Of a stretch of DNA of 64,000 bases, positions 37,581 through 49,800 are shown in pieces; position 1 is the stretch's first letter; each line of letters begins with the position of its first letter. Origin of the DNA: Micractinium sp. NFX-FRZ. Its lineage: Eukaryota; Chlorophyta; Trebouxiophyceae; Chlorellales; Chlorellaceae. Under the pieces are notes generated by a model. That model ran no database searches. It had not been told where the DNA came from and saw nothing but the letters and a program-made list of their open reading frames with translations. The stretch covers positions 27,230-91,229 of the forward strand of contig JAPTJF010000242.1 in assembly GCA_029339195.1 (NCBI GenBank), written 5' to 3'. The translations under genes were made by a program, and so were the position numbers.

Positions 37581-40500
37581 TCAGTAGGCCATGCTTCCCT
37601 TGGCCACGTGCCGCTTGGGGGCCACCGCCGCCGCCGCTTCTGCCGCCGCCTCGCCTTGCCCCTCTGCCCGCTGCCGCCGCCGCTCCTCCTCTTTCAGCAG
37701 CAAGTACATGCTCAGCTGCCAGGGCTGGATGCTGGCAGCAGGCTCCTCTTCTGAGCTGCCCCCTGCGGCAGCTGCTGCCTCTGCCGCCTCCTCGCACATG
37801 CGGCGCCCCGCCACCACGGTTGCCGCCCGCAGAGCGCGCTCCCGCTCGTCCCCTTGCAGATCGGCGCCTGCAACATGAGGGGCACAGGGAGGGCAGGCAA
37901 GCAAGCAAGCGGTGAGGCACGGGTAGAGGGCAGGGCTTGGGGAGGAGCAGGGAAAGGAGGGCAAGGGCAAGAGCATGGCAGGGGGAGAAGACAAAGAAGG
38001 CCGGCTGCCTAGCTGGCCAGGTGGGCTGGCAATGGCGGGGTGGGGCACGCAACTGAGCTTCTGGCTGAGGAGGCAGCAAGGCATGCAGGCGGGAAGGCAT
38101 GCAGGCAGGCAGGCAACAGATACTACAGAACGCTCTGCCTGGCGGGCCCTGCCGACCCCACCTGCATCCACCGCTGCCGCCAGGCTGTCCGACAGGCGCA
38201 GCACGCCCTGCTGCCGCAGCACCGCTGGCAGCACGTTGCCTGCACAGGGGCAGGGGGGAGGGGGTTGGGGGGTTGGGGGCAGGCGCAGAGCAGGAATGCC
38301 ACACAAATGACCTGCACAGACGGCGGAGCGAGGCTACCAAGCCTGCCCACCTCTACACCTAACACCCTAAGCACCCCCTCCAGCACCGCCACACCTTCCC
38401 CAGCATGATGCGCCCACCCCATGCCACCCTACCTAATGCACATCAACCAATTCACTGATGCTCGCCCGCGCCCCAGCAATCCTGACCTCTACCCTAACCT
38501 GTACCAACCACTTCTGACCAGCATCCACATGCGTTGATAGCCAATAAGTTGTTAATGCACATGCATTGTGACTCACCAGAGTCGACGGTGAGCGCCTCCA
38601 TGTCGGTGAACCGGAAGCGCGCGTCGCTCCCCCTGAAGCGCAGGTGCAGCTGCGCCGCCAGCAGCTGGGCCTTGCGGTAGAAGTAGACCTGCTTGTTGGG
38701 GGAGCAGGAGGGGCCAAGCAGGTTTCAGGAAGCTATATGAAGCAGGAAGAGGCAGCACTGCGGGACGCAGCTGCGTCATGAAGCCTTGCCCTCGCCTTCA
38801 ACGCTGCCTGACTCCCCACCCGCCCGCCTTCCCGGCTGCCCCCTCCCCAACCCCTGCCCGTCCGCCAAGTTGCACACCACACACCTCAACCCGCCCTCCC
38901 AAACCCCCACCTGGCGGCCGCGGTACAGGCCGGCGTCGTTGAAGGCGGGGAATGTGTCTGCCAGCTCTTCCACCAGTGCGGCCGCCGAGGGGGCCTGCCC
39001 GCCTGCCGCCTGTGCGTCCAGGTTTGCCAGGACGTGGGCGCCCAGGCTGGCGTGGCCTGCAAAGGATAGAGGGGATAAGGAGGCAGGGAGGCAGGGAGGC
39101 AGGGGGAAACCGTGGGGTGGGAGTGGGAGAGCATGGAGGGAACCCGCGTCCACCGGGGTGGTCTGCAATCATCGCGACCCTGACCCTGACCCACCCACCC
39201 ACCCACCCACCACCTAGACACACAAATACATGAGGCAATCACTAAGGCGCCACAAGGTGGTGTGGTCATCCTGACCCAACCATCCACCCACCCACCCACC
39301 CACCCCAATAAACAAACCAACCAACCAACTACAGGCTCACCCGAATCCCCCAGGATGGCCCCCGTCTCGTTCAGCGCCTCCCTCAGCCTGTTTGTGAACC
39401 CCGCCAGGGGGCCCTGCCGTGACAGCACCACGCCCGGCAGGCCCGGCACCGCCTCGTCCTCTGCGGGGCGGGGCAGGGGGAGGGGGAGGGGGAAGGCACG
39501 GGGGGATGAGGGGCGGGCAGCGATTGAGGAGGAGGGCAAGGGTGCCAGCCGGGGTTGCGTGCTTCCAGCTCCTGAACTGGAGGCGCCCCCCGTCCTCTGC
39601 AGGGCAGGCAAAAGGGAAGTGGGCCAGTGGGGATGGACGGCTCGGGGAGCTCGCAGGCGGGGGAGTCTGAACCCTTTCAATGCGCCCCAGCCAGCCAGCA
39701 CCCTCAGCTATATGATCTATGTCGACCCCGATCCCACAACTTCCTCACCTGTGACGTCGATGGAAAAGAACTGGAGCACCTGATATGATGATAACTCTCA
39801 CCCGTCGGCCGTGAGAACGCGCCCCCCAGCCAGCCAGCTGCGCCCCAGCCAGGTGTGTGCCCTTCATCTTACCGGTGACGTCGATGGAAAAGAACTGGAG
39901 CACCTGATAGGCCGAGAACTCCCTCATCCAGTGGTGGCTCTCCAGCGGGGCACCGTGCATCAGCATGCCCAGCAGCCCAAACTGGACCGTCTCCCGCGCA
40001 TCTGAGGGGTGGCAGCAAAAGAAGCGGGTGGGAGCACAAGCAGTGTGTGCAGTGGCAAGACGGCACGATGGGGCGTCCGCGCAGTGGCACATGCCCGGCA
40101 GCCCAAACTTTGACTGTTGTGCGCGCATTTGAGGGTGGCTGAAGAGAGGCGAAGGCAAACCAGGCAGGGGCAGCAAGAGACGTGGACAGGCAAGCAGTGC
40201 CAGGAAGCAGAGCAGCAAGCGGGAGGGGTTCAAGTTTGGGCCTACCGGGGGCTGGAGAGTGGGAGCTGGAGAGGAGGCAGACAGGATTAGGCATTGCGAG
40301 CCAGGCAGAGCATAGCCTTCACCGCCTGGCTTCCATGCTTCCCCTCCTTCCCCCGCCCCCTTGCACCACCACCCCCGGCCTCCTGCCCCGCCCCACCTTT
40401 GCCGGTCTTGGCGAGCAGAAGGGAGTCAAAGCCGCTGCCAAAGTCGAGCAGGTGGAACACGCACATGGCATTGACCTGCATGAGTGGAACATCATATATC

Positions 40501-41115
40501 CTTAGAGAGCAGAGAGCAGAGATCATGAAACAACAAGAGATCAGAGAGCGTGACAACAAGAGAGCAGAGAGCATGACAACAAGAGTGCCCGCTCCCGCCG
40601 CCACTTGGAACTCAAACCTCCAGGCTGTCACAGCGCAAGGGAAGCAGCGGGGCAGGGCACTAGGGGGGCGGCACAATGCAGACATGCCCGGCCAACAAGA
40701 CCGCCTGCCCCACCTCTGCCTGCAGGCTGTCAAAGCGGATGGGGAGGCGCATGAACTGGCAGGCAGCTGCCACGTCCGCCGCGCTGGGCAGCGCCGCCGC
40801 CGCCGCGTTGAGCTCCGCCTCTTGGATGCTCACATCCTCCGCCCCTGCCTCCATTGCCTCGGCGCACGTCCTGCCAAGGGGAGGTTACGGTTCATGTTGC
40901 GAAGGGGCATACAAGTGGAGCTGCAGGCGCGCCAGGGCTTCTTGGCCAGTTGCCGCAGAATGCGCCGGACGACAGACGGCAGGCGGCAGGCGGCAGGCGG
41001 CCTGTCCCGGCGGCGGCACCAGCGGCGCGATCCGTCTGTCGGTCGGCCAGCCGATGCCCCGCACGCACCTCTCCGCGCGCTGCAAGCACGTCTCGCGCAC
41101 CGCCATTCCTGGCAT
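37581..41115 (-). CDS. Queuosine-salvage (DUF2419)-like protein
   Basis: Resembles the queuosine nucleotide N-glycosylase family, which frees queuine from Q-nucleotides. Nine exons: 41115-41069, 40870-40714, 40475-40397, 40001-39873, 39460-39341, 39056-38911, 38688-38577, 38239-38162, 37867-37581; 384 residues. Family-like features: N-terminal AVRETC followed by AEDVSI; a central FHLLDFGSGFDSLLL in place of the usual DALNF motif; FPAFND..LYRGRQVYFYRKAQLL; FRFTDMEALTVDSGNVLPAVLRQQGVL. The tail is Ala/Glu-rich. The usual LNFSFW core is replaced, so it is a divergent member and enzymatic activity is unproven. An upstream open frame to 41292 could extend the N-terminus. Copies of exon 4 ends flank that exon in both introns. 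Confidence 0.6.
39190..39306 (+). repeat. (CCAC)n clusters
   Basis: Two CCCA/CCAC tetranucleotide runs at about 39190-39210 and 39285-39306 within an intron, separated by related sequence with GTGGTG..ATCCTGACCC-type repeats. Confidence 0.75.
39747..39786 (-). repeat. Copy of the 3' end of queuosine-salvage exon 4 plus donor
   Basis: The block TGACGTCGATGGAAAAGAACTGGAGCACCTGATA occurs here and in the true exon end at about 39875-39909. It is an exact match over about 34 bases and is followed on the minus strand by a GT donor. Confidence 0.9.
40078..40140 (-). repeat. Copy of the 5' end of queuosine-salvage exon 4 plus acceptor
   Basis: CATGCCCGGCAGCCCAAACT..GCGCGCATTTGAGGGTGGC mirrors the true exon 4 start at 39965-40010 (CATGCCCAGCAGCCCAAACT..CGCGCATCTGAGGGGTGGC). 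Confidence 0.85.
40500..40590 (+). repeat. Imperfect AGAGAGCAGAGAGC repeat
   Basis: Units with AGAGAGCAGAGAGCA-GATCATGA and GACAACAAGAG recur about three times in the intron between exons 2 and 3. Confidence 0.75.
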
Positions 41116-41491
41116 CCCTTTTTGGGGCAGAGTGATCAGCGAGGAGGGACCCAGTAGCAATAGAAGCTCGCTGCAGCGGACGGAGTTGCGCACCCTGAAG
41201 TAGGTTTGAGAGTGGCGCGGCCTTGGACGGCCTTCAGGGGCGCTGACTGTCACATGCCGCTGCCGCCGCGCTGGGGCGGGTTGCGGCGGCACAGCTCACT
41301 CATGGGGATTGTACCATCCAGCTCCTCGAGAGTCTGATGAGGTCTGGGAAATTGCAATCAGACTTGTGTGCGATGCGGCCTGACACAAGCAATGTATGTT
41401 GCACATTTGAACAGCAGTGCATAAATATCAGCCATGCATGCATCTGAGGCAGCTGTGCCCGTCTACAAGGCGCCCCACATCACCTGCCCGC
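41116..41491. other. Intergenic, queuosine-salvage-like promoter and MYND 3' flank
   Basis: About 375 bases. A minus-strand open frame continues from the upstream gene to 41292 and could be an N-terminal extension. No poly(A) signal of the TGTAA type was seen for the MYND gene. Confidence 0.35.
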
Positions 41492-44400
41492 TCAGCTGGC
41501 CACTCCCGCGCCCGCTTGCTGCTGCCTCTGTTGCTGCATGTGCCGGCAGGCCCGCCGGTGGCGCGGCCAGTCGACAGCCGCGCACGCGGCACTACAGTAC
41601 CTCAGCAGCTTGCACCCAGCGCAGCGCTTGCCCGCCTCTTTCTTGACCGCCTCACAGGAGCCCGCCAGGTTTGTGCACTGCAGGCTGCCACAAGCCCGCG
41701 TGGCACCAGCCTCGGCGCACCGCAGCGCTCGCTGCAGGTCTGGTGCCGACCTGTCTGCCGCTGGGCTGCTGCTGCTGCTGCTGCCCTGTGAAGCGCCGTT
41801 TGCAGCAGCCTCTCCAGCAGCCGCTTGCCTCTCCGACAGGGCAGCCTGGCCCTCGAAAATGGCGGTGTGGAAGAGGGGTAGCAGGTCTGCACAGAAGGAG
41901 GCTGCTGAAGGCGGCGCCTGTTCTTCTGCTGACCCGAGGGCTAACAGCAGGTCCTCGGCTGAGCGGCTGCCGGGCACGTGCTCCGCCAGCGCTGCCAGCA
42001 CCGCCCGCATCACTGCTAGCGGCTGCTCCGGCCTCGCCGCTGCCTGCAGAGCAGCATTAACAGACCAAGGGAATGGGTGGGGTGAGGCGCGGAGGAAAGC
42101 TGCTGGTGCCACACCAACTCATTGGCAGCGTTGCAGGGGGCATGCAACCTGCTGTCCCCACCTTCCACGGTGCACGAGAAGCCGCACGCTGTGCACAGGA
42201 GGCCACAAGTACACATAGAAGCCATGCGTTCACAGGTGCAGTCTGCAGGATTGCCATGCCCACCTTCTGGCGCTCTCCAGGGTCGGCCAGCCATCCCGCC
42301 GGCGCCTGGCAGGCGCCATGCACCGCCGTCACGCTCGCCTCGTCAACAGCCAGCTCAGCTGCCAGGTCATCACGCGCCGCCAGCAGGGCGCTGGCCGCGT
42401 GCAGCACAAGCCAGCACGCTTCCTTGCACGCTGCTGATGCCGGCTCGCCCTCGGCTGCTCGCAGCTCGCGCCGGGTGCATGCCTGGGGTAAGCGGAAAGG
42501 GAAGGAAGGCGGGGGGGGGAGGGGAGTGAGGCTGGGAGGGGGAGGGGGGGAGGACAGCGGGAATGGGGCGGGGGATGCGGAGGAGGGGTTCGAGGGGAGG
42601 AGGGGAGGCAGGGAGGGCGCTAGGCAGGTGCAGCAAGCCCTACGTGGGCGCTGCAAGCTGCTACTGCAGTGTTGGCTGCATGGCAGGCCAACCATACGCA
42701 TGCATTGCGCATGCATGCGTGACCTCCGCCCTGCCAGACCCTCGCTCTCTAAACACCCGCAGCGGGCACAGGGTCGAGCCGCATGCGGCAGCCAACGCTG
42801 CAACACCTCCAACAGCTCACCATGAGATCCACCATGCTCCGCTGCAGGGCAGAGGTGAAAGCAGAGCCTCCACACCCACTTGCACCTTCTTGGACACCCT
42901 CCTGAGCACCCCTCTGGCCACCCTCTGCCGCCGCCGGTGGCAGCAGTAGGTCAGCGAGGTGCGGCACGCGCAGCAGGGCCAGCAGGGCCAGCAGCTGGCT
43001 GGACCGCACATCCTGGGCGTCTTGCCAGGCTGTCGCGCCATCCAACTGTTGCAGCTGGCCCACAGCTGGCAGGGAGTCCAGGAGCAGGAGGGCCAGGGCA
43101 TCAAGCCGCCTGCAAGGGTGGGTGAGGCAAAGGGGGGTCATCTTGTAAAGAATGTATAGTGTTGACGTAGAGGTGAGGGGGCTGACAGTTGAGACTGGTG
43201 CTGCACAGCTGACCGGGGCGTCAAGAAACTAGAGGGCGAGAGCGCCTAGCCGCCTGCTGGTTTGGTGGAACATCACAGGGGCAGGTGGTGAGCGGCAGCT
43301 CGGGTCATGTGAGGGGGCAAATGCGGTGCAGGGCAGGCAGGGCTTCCTTCCTTCCTGTTACACCTCCTGCTCCTGCTGCTGCTGCTGGGAGTATGGAACA
43401 CAGACGCTGCCCCACTCCTGCGCACGGTCCCAGGCAGTGTCCCAATCAGCAGCACCCACCTGCGCAGCAGCTCTGCATCCGCCGCCTGACCCGCCAACGC
43501 TGCGCTGGCACTGGCGGCAGCCGCCTCGCCCGCCATGAACAGCGTCCGGGCAGCTGCCTTGTGTTGCTGGCACATGCCGGCTGCCCTGCCGTCGCTGACG
43601 TGGCCGTCGCCCGCCGCCGCCAGCAGCCACACGTGCTTGCCAGCCGTGGTGGCGGCATCTAAAAGCAGCGGCGCAGCCTCCGGCTGTGCTGCCGCTTTGC
43701 TGCACAGCGCTGCCATGAGCTGGGAAGCCAGGGACACGCTGGCTAGGCTCAGGCTGGCCGCTGGCGTGTCACGCACCGCCGCCAGCAGCGGGTGCTCCGG
43801 TACCATGCCCCTCCCCGGCACCGGCCCAAACTGCGGCATGCCATTGCCCGCCAAGAGCGGCTCCAGGCGGAGCAGCGCCTCGGCGGCTGCCACCACAGAC
43901 AGGCAGGCCGCTGCAGAGGAGAGGTCCAGCCGCAGCCCGCCGCTGGCCAGGGCCGCTGTTGCGTTGGTGCAGAATGCCGCCCAGGCGACGAGGGTGTTAC
44001 GGAGGTCTTCGCTGAACCGCTGGCGGCACAGCGTGCCCAGCAGCAGGGCGCCGGCGTCGCCGCCGCCGCCGCCCGCCGCCGCATCACCTGCCCCCAGCCG
44101 GGGAGGGCCGCCTGCCGCTGCCACCACAGCCAGCAGCCGCACCAGCTGCTTGGCGGCGTGGGCCATTGATGCCAACTGTGCAGCCGACAGCTGCGGCGCG
44201 CGCTGCTGGCCCCCGCGGCGCTGCAAGGCGTCGGTATACAGCAGCCGCAGCTCGCCCTGCACACAATCAATCCAGCAATGCACCAGTTATGAATCCACCC
44301 GTCAGGTATAACATCCTGGGAAGCGAGCAGCGCACGGGCATACATCGGGCCCAGCTCATCCTGCAGACAACAACCGATCGGGTACCCAAAAGCAGGCAGC

Positions 44401-46560
44401 CTATCGGCAAGCACCCTCGCCAACACGCTGCCTGGAAGCTGGAAGCCACCCAGGAGCTGCTTTTGTTCTTTCTCTGGCACCACTCCTCACCTGCGGCCGT
44501 ACCGCGTCGTCCAGCAGCAGTGCGGGCAGCGCCGACGCCCCGGCGTGGAACTGCGCAATCACTGCCGCCACCGCCGGGCGCTCACCGTCGGGGATGGACA
44601 GCGGCGCGGTCTTGAGGGCGCGCACCACCGCGGGCAGCAGCTGCCGGGCAACTTCCTCCCCGCTGGCCGCCACGTACTGCCGCCGGCCGACCTCCACCGG
44701 AGTGGCAACCAGCACGGAGGCTATGAGGGACCGGGCCTCTGCCCAGGCACCCACCTGCTCCTCCCGCCTGGGCGGGCGGGTGCGGGAGCAGAAGGTGCGG
44801 GCAGCCAGGGCCACTAGGCGCTGCTGCAGGGCGGGGTCGGTTGCCACCAGGTCGGCAGAAGGGGCCGTGGTCAGCAGGCGGACCACGTTGCCGACGCACT
44901 CGAAAAAGACGGGAATCAGTGCCTTGGTCCCTGCAGCCGGGGCGGGGTTGGGGAGGATGAGGTGGGAGAAGTTTGGGTGGGGTGCCGGAGGCGGGGCAGG
45001 GCTGATTTGGGCGGGCAGCAAGGACGGGCGGGCAGGAGGAAGGTCGAACCTGCTGCACCCACATGCCATGCACAGTGTAGTGAAGAATGGGCAGGTGGTG
45101 GGCTGCACACAGGGATCAGCACGGGAGTGCCAAACAAGGAGTGGCGAGAAGCCAGGGGCGGCCGGCAGGCACAGCACAGCACAGCACAGCACAGCACAGC
45201 ACAGCACACAGCATGGCTGACTGTGCCACAGCATGCCCCCCCCCATGGCAGCCACTTAGAATGCGCAGGCAGGCCACCCACCTTCTGTTGCCAGCAGTTT
45301 CTCGGCGCCAGTGCATGCTGCCCGGAGGAAGGCCACCACTTTTGTCGGCTCCAGCACAGTGGCGTGCGCTGCCGCCACCAGGCGGGGGGGCAGCGGTCGG
45401 TTGACAGATAGCGCCACCTGCGCACAAGCGCGAGACGCATTCCTGAGCGGGCTGCTGTATAAGTTGCACGTTGCTCAAACACAAGGGTGCAGGCAGGAGC
45501 GGGCGGCAAGGGCAGTGCAGCCTGTGTGCAGCCACATGCCGCGGCCAGCAAAGGAGCGCACCGGTGAACACACGCACACTTGAAGCCCACCCACGCGCAG
45601 CAGGCCCTCTCCCACCTCACCTTCAAGCACTCACTGAACCCGCCACAGCTGAGCCTCCACAGGATGTTGAGCGCCCCTGCTGCTGTGCGCCGCCAGGCAG
45701 GGCTGGCCGCAACCGCCGCCTCCCCGCCGCCGCCGCCGCCGCCGCCTCGAGCTGTGCTGCGCCGCGCCTGCGGCCGCGCGGGCGGCCCCACAGCCGCTTC
45801 AATCAGCACGGGAGCCGCCTCGCAAGCCAGTGCTGCCGCCGAAATCAGGGTCAGGATGTCGGCTTCAGTTGCCACCTCAAAGCGCCCATGCTTTGCTGCC
45901 TCCAGAAGCGTGAAGCAGATGTCGAGTGCCAGCATGTAGTGGTTGCACGCAGCCTGCGCCGCGTCGTCCTGCCGCTGCGACACCGCCACAGCTGCTGCGC
46001 TGGCTGTCCCAAGCGGCGCCACGGCTGCGGACAGCGCTACAAGCGCGCTGCAGGGCAGGGCGGGGCGGCCGTGACGTGGTGCCGTTTTACCAGCAATGCG
46101 GGGCGGCAGGAATGCAAGTGCAGGGGAAGGCGACATCGCATGCCTGCAGTGCACTGTCGCGCTCAACATACTGACGTTATGGTTCTACAAGCAGGAGGCC
46201 CACAAAGCTGATGGGCATCCCCACTGCCGGGGCGCACACGCTCGCCGCCAGCAAGCGCGGCGGGTGGGGCGGGCCGGAGCAGCTGGCTACAGGCGTAGCG
46301 GGGCTCGCGGAGCTGCTCTGTTTACACGCTGTCAAACCTCTGAGAGCCTGCCTTGCCAGCTCAAGCGCTGCCTTGCCTGCCAATCACCTTGCCAGCGGCT
46401 GGGGGAACACTTGGACGTGCACAATGCGGCTCTCGATCCGATTCCACATTATGGAAAGGCTCCGTGACTCGGCAAACGAGCGCGGCAGCGAGCCAAGCTG
46501 GGGAGCGAGCTGCACGGCAGTCGCCAGCGCCGTGGCCGCAGCCTGGCCGTGAGTCGTCAT
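41492..46560 (-). CDS. Large MYND-type zinc finger protein
   Basis: Probably a protein-interaction factor; MYND fingers bind proline-rich partners. Eight exons: 46560-46388, 46047-45621, 45417-45282, 44930-44491, 44256-43460, 43109-42821, 42482-42264, 42043-41492; 1010 residues. The only recognised domain is the C-terminal MYND finger: CTNLAGSC, RCAGCKLLRYCSAAC, then W-RHRRAC, all zinc ligands present. The remainder is Ala/Leu-rich and helical, with repeated AALVALSAAVAP and LLALLALLRVPHLA-type blocks that may be armadillo-like. Such long helical proteins ending in a MYND finger are, to my knowledge, common in chlorophyte genomes. No catalytic SET domain is visible. The ATG at 46560 (MTTHGQ) is the first in frame. 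Confidence 0.8.
44308..44366 (-). repeat. Decoy copy of MYND exon 5 start
   Basis: After CTGCAG the minus strand reads GATGAGCTGGGCCCGATGTA, coding DELGPMYARALL, parallel to GELRLLYTDALQ at the true exon 5 start (44256). It lies in the intron directly upstream. Confidence 0.65.
45170..45209 (+). repeat. (CACAG)n microsatellite
   Basis: Eight or so pentanucleotide units in the intron after MYND exon 3. Confidence 0.9.
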
Positions 46561-46750
46561 TGGTGCCGTTTCCAATCAGCACACTGCAGCAAACACACCG
46601 CGCGATGGATGCAGCCACGGCTGCACACAGCTCCTTGAGAGCATAGCGCGCGCAGCAGCGGGCGGTGCCACGGCGCGCAGTGGCGGTGCTGCCAAATCTC
46701 GATTCTGCATGGTACTCTTTGCTCTCCCCGCAAGCTTAAACTTCCGTTTG

Positions 46751-46755
46751 TTACA
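46751..46755 (-). terminator. TGTAA polyadenylation signal (minus), strictosidine-synthase-like gene
   Basis: TTACA on the plus strand, about 75 bases beyond the stop at 46829. Confidence 0.6.
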
Positions 46756-46828
46756 GATATGTACAAAACAACTCCAGGCATTCAAACAACACGAGCGGGT
46801 GCCGCTTGCACTACCCCACCGCCCCGCT

Positions 46829-49800
46829 TCATGCCTCTTCGCGCCCGCCCAGGTCGACAGCACACACGTGGCTGTCCTTCAAAGTCCCCATGTAGAGCGT
46901 GCCGCCCACCTCCACGGCAGACGTCAGATCATGACAGGTGGCTGCGGTAGGATCGCTCAGGCTGCGCAGCACCCGGCCATCCGCCGACACCTGCGCCCAG
47001 CACAACTGGTCGGCGTGAGTGAAAACGGGTGGCAAATGTGCATGGGAGACTCAATGACTGCTCCCTGCCCCCCCAGCAAACACCGGTGGTTGAACTGACA
47101 ATGTGACGTTCAAAAAGCGTAATCGAAAAACGCTTCCTTGCTTGTTCGCACCTCAACAGCAAGCCCCATGGCGCGTGCCTTGGGCTGCAGGGCAGGCGGC
47201 GCCCAGGCAGCCAGCCAGCGCAGCCAGGGCAGCTTGGGCAGCAGCTTCTGCATGGCTGCAGGGCGCAGGCGGGGGCGAGGGGGAGGAATGCTTCGGTTTT
47301 GGGCTGAAGGCTGCAGACCACTTCCACAAGTCGTAGTCGTTTGGAAGTCACAGTAAGGGGCGTCTGGACAACCCTTCCCAGGCACCGGAATCCAAGCTTC
47401 GGAAGCTGGCACGACGAGGCGGCAGCGCGTGCGCTGAGAGGCGGCAGCATGAGGCGGGCGGTGGCAGAGCGTGCGAGCACATTTCACGTTCATGTGCACG
47501 TGATTGACAAGCAATGTGGGGGACAAGTTGGCACCAGGCTGGCGCCAGCTGGATGATCTGCAGATGAAAAAGCAACCCACGATTAGGGACTGCGACGATG
47601 GCGACCCAAAAGCTGCCGCCGGCTGGGGAGCGGGAGACGCCATCTGGGAAGCCGGGAAGGGCATCACTGAACACCTGAGGCAGGCGGGCGGGAAGGTAAG
47701 CAAGCAAGCATGCAAGTAAGCAGGCGGGTGGGTGGGTGGGTGGCAGGTTCGGCAGCAGGCACATGAGCGCACATGCAGAAAGAGCGAGTGAGTGAGCGGG
47801 CGGTTTGGTTTTGCTCCAGTAGCTCAGGCAGTTGCCGTGAGCTTTCTCCCCCGATTAAGACGCAGCATCCCCTGCATGCGTGCATGCCTGGTGGGCACGG
47901 ACAGTGCACACCTCTGTGGTGCCTGCCTTTGGCCCCGCCAGCCAGTGGCGCAGCAGCCGGGCGCCGAAAGTCTCCGCCACCACCACAAACGACTCGTCCT
48001 CTGCAGCAAAATAAGAATCAACAAAGGCACTGTCACGCATCAAGCGTGCTTGGTAGGCACACTGGGGTGGTGGACCAAAGGCGGATGCCTGCATGTTTCC
48101 AGCAGGCAGAGTGCGTGCAACTGGCCGCTCATTTGCCATTCTGCGTGCTGCCTGCACCTCTGCATGCCCGCTCCGGCCTGCCTGCTACAGCGGCTGCAGC
48201 GGCTGGCCCCCCCGCTGCAGGGCATGGGGGCGCAGTGCCCACCAGGGTGCGGCTCCCCACGTGAAGTCACTTCACTTTCATGTCCAACGAAGGGGCAGCA
48301 AGCTCCGCACCTGCCACCGCCAGGCCGTTTGCAAACCAGATGTCGTCGGCGAGCAGGGAGGTGGTCCCAGTGGGGGGGTCATAAGCAAGAAGCCGCCCCG
48401 TAGCAGAACCCTGCAGCCAGCGGGCCGGGCAGCAATGCAAGTTGGCTGGGGTCCTGACAAGCGGCAGGCCGGCAAACACGAGGTTGCGAGCAAAAGGAAG
48501 GTTCAGCGCCATGCCTCCAGAAAGCTGCCCAGGCTGTGCTGACGCGGCAGCTGGAGGCAGTGCTGACGTGGCAGATGGTTTGCAGTGCTGACGCGGCAGG
48601 CAGCGCAAGGCAGCGCTATACACCCTGCCCTTGCCTGCAGGAAGCTGAGGAGGGCTGCTGCCATGGGGTCGGTTGCGCCCTCCCGGTCCCGCATCGGCCC
48701 AATGCGCGAGGCGTCTGCAGAGCAAAGGGCGGTGGGTCGTCACATAAGGCAGGCGGGCAGGCAGGCGGGCAGGCAGGCAGGCAGGCAGGCAGGCAGAAGG
48801 GCATACAGCGGAGCGGGTAGGCGGACGGCCACATACCGGAGCGCACAAGCTCGTGGTGATGAGGCTGGTGGGCAGTCAAGCAGGCTGGCACAAAGCAAAT
48901 GCGGACAGGCACATGTACGCAACCTGGTGGGCAGGCAGGCAGGCAGGCAGGAGATGAGACGTCTGCATCCCGCCAGCCGCCAGCCAGCCAGCCAGCCAGG
49001 CATCCACCTGTGAAGTAAATGCGCCCGCTCCTGCCCACATCCACGTCATCGCAGAATGCCACGTCAGCCTGGGCAGGTGCCAGGCTGGCATCGGACAGGC
49101 GGGAGGACAGCAGGGACACGGCGCCGCTGGCTGGGTCAACTGCCAGCAGGCCCTGCAGAAGGATCACGAGCAGCAGACTTAGTAAGGAGGGTATGAAGAG
49201 AGACGGATGTGTGGCAAGAACGGGAGCAGCAGCAGCATTGCACCAGCCTGCTCCCAAGGGCAGCAGCCATCTCACGGAGGCAGCCAGTGCCAGGTACTGG
49301 TCGACCCTCTGCAGCACGCCTCACCTTGACCATGTCGCACACCACAATGCGTCCGTCTGGGTGCATCGCCATGCCGCCGGGGGCGCTCAGCCACGCCACA
49401 TGCTCCCTCCTGCACCACAGCGAGGCACAGTACTAGATAGTGAGGCACACCACCACAAGGCTGATGCCCTGCAGCACAGCGAGGCAAGGCATGGCACACT
49501 GGGATAATGCCGTGCAGCATGATCCAGGGTTTGCACACGCCACAAGGTAACTCCCTGCTGGCAGCTGGCGCTGCCACGTAGGCTGGCTCCAGTATGTCAA
49601 GCGGGGTGGCGTGCCTGCTGGGCTCCTTCACTGACGAGCGCAGCAACTCCCCGGTGGCTGTGGAGGCAATGTAGGCTGTGCCGTCGTCCAGGATCAGGGG
49701 AGTTTCTGCGGGCGGGCAGGCAGGCAGGCAGGAGGTGGGCAGGCGTGCAAACGGTGGGTTGGTGTGCAGTACCCAGGCCTGCGCGGTGCGCCCTCTGTTT

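Noticed and set aside
42057..42875. Minus-strand open frame joining MYND exons 6-8 region
   Set aside because: Includes pyrimidine-rich intron sequence (SSPPPPPSLTPLPPPP). Splice phases support separate exons.
45170..48795. CACAG and CAGG arrays as telomere or CRISPR-like repeats
   Set aside because: They are simple intronic microsatellites without spacers and do not match the TTTAGGG-type telomere repeat.
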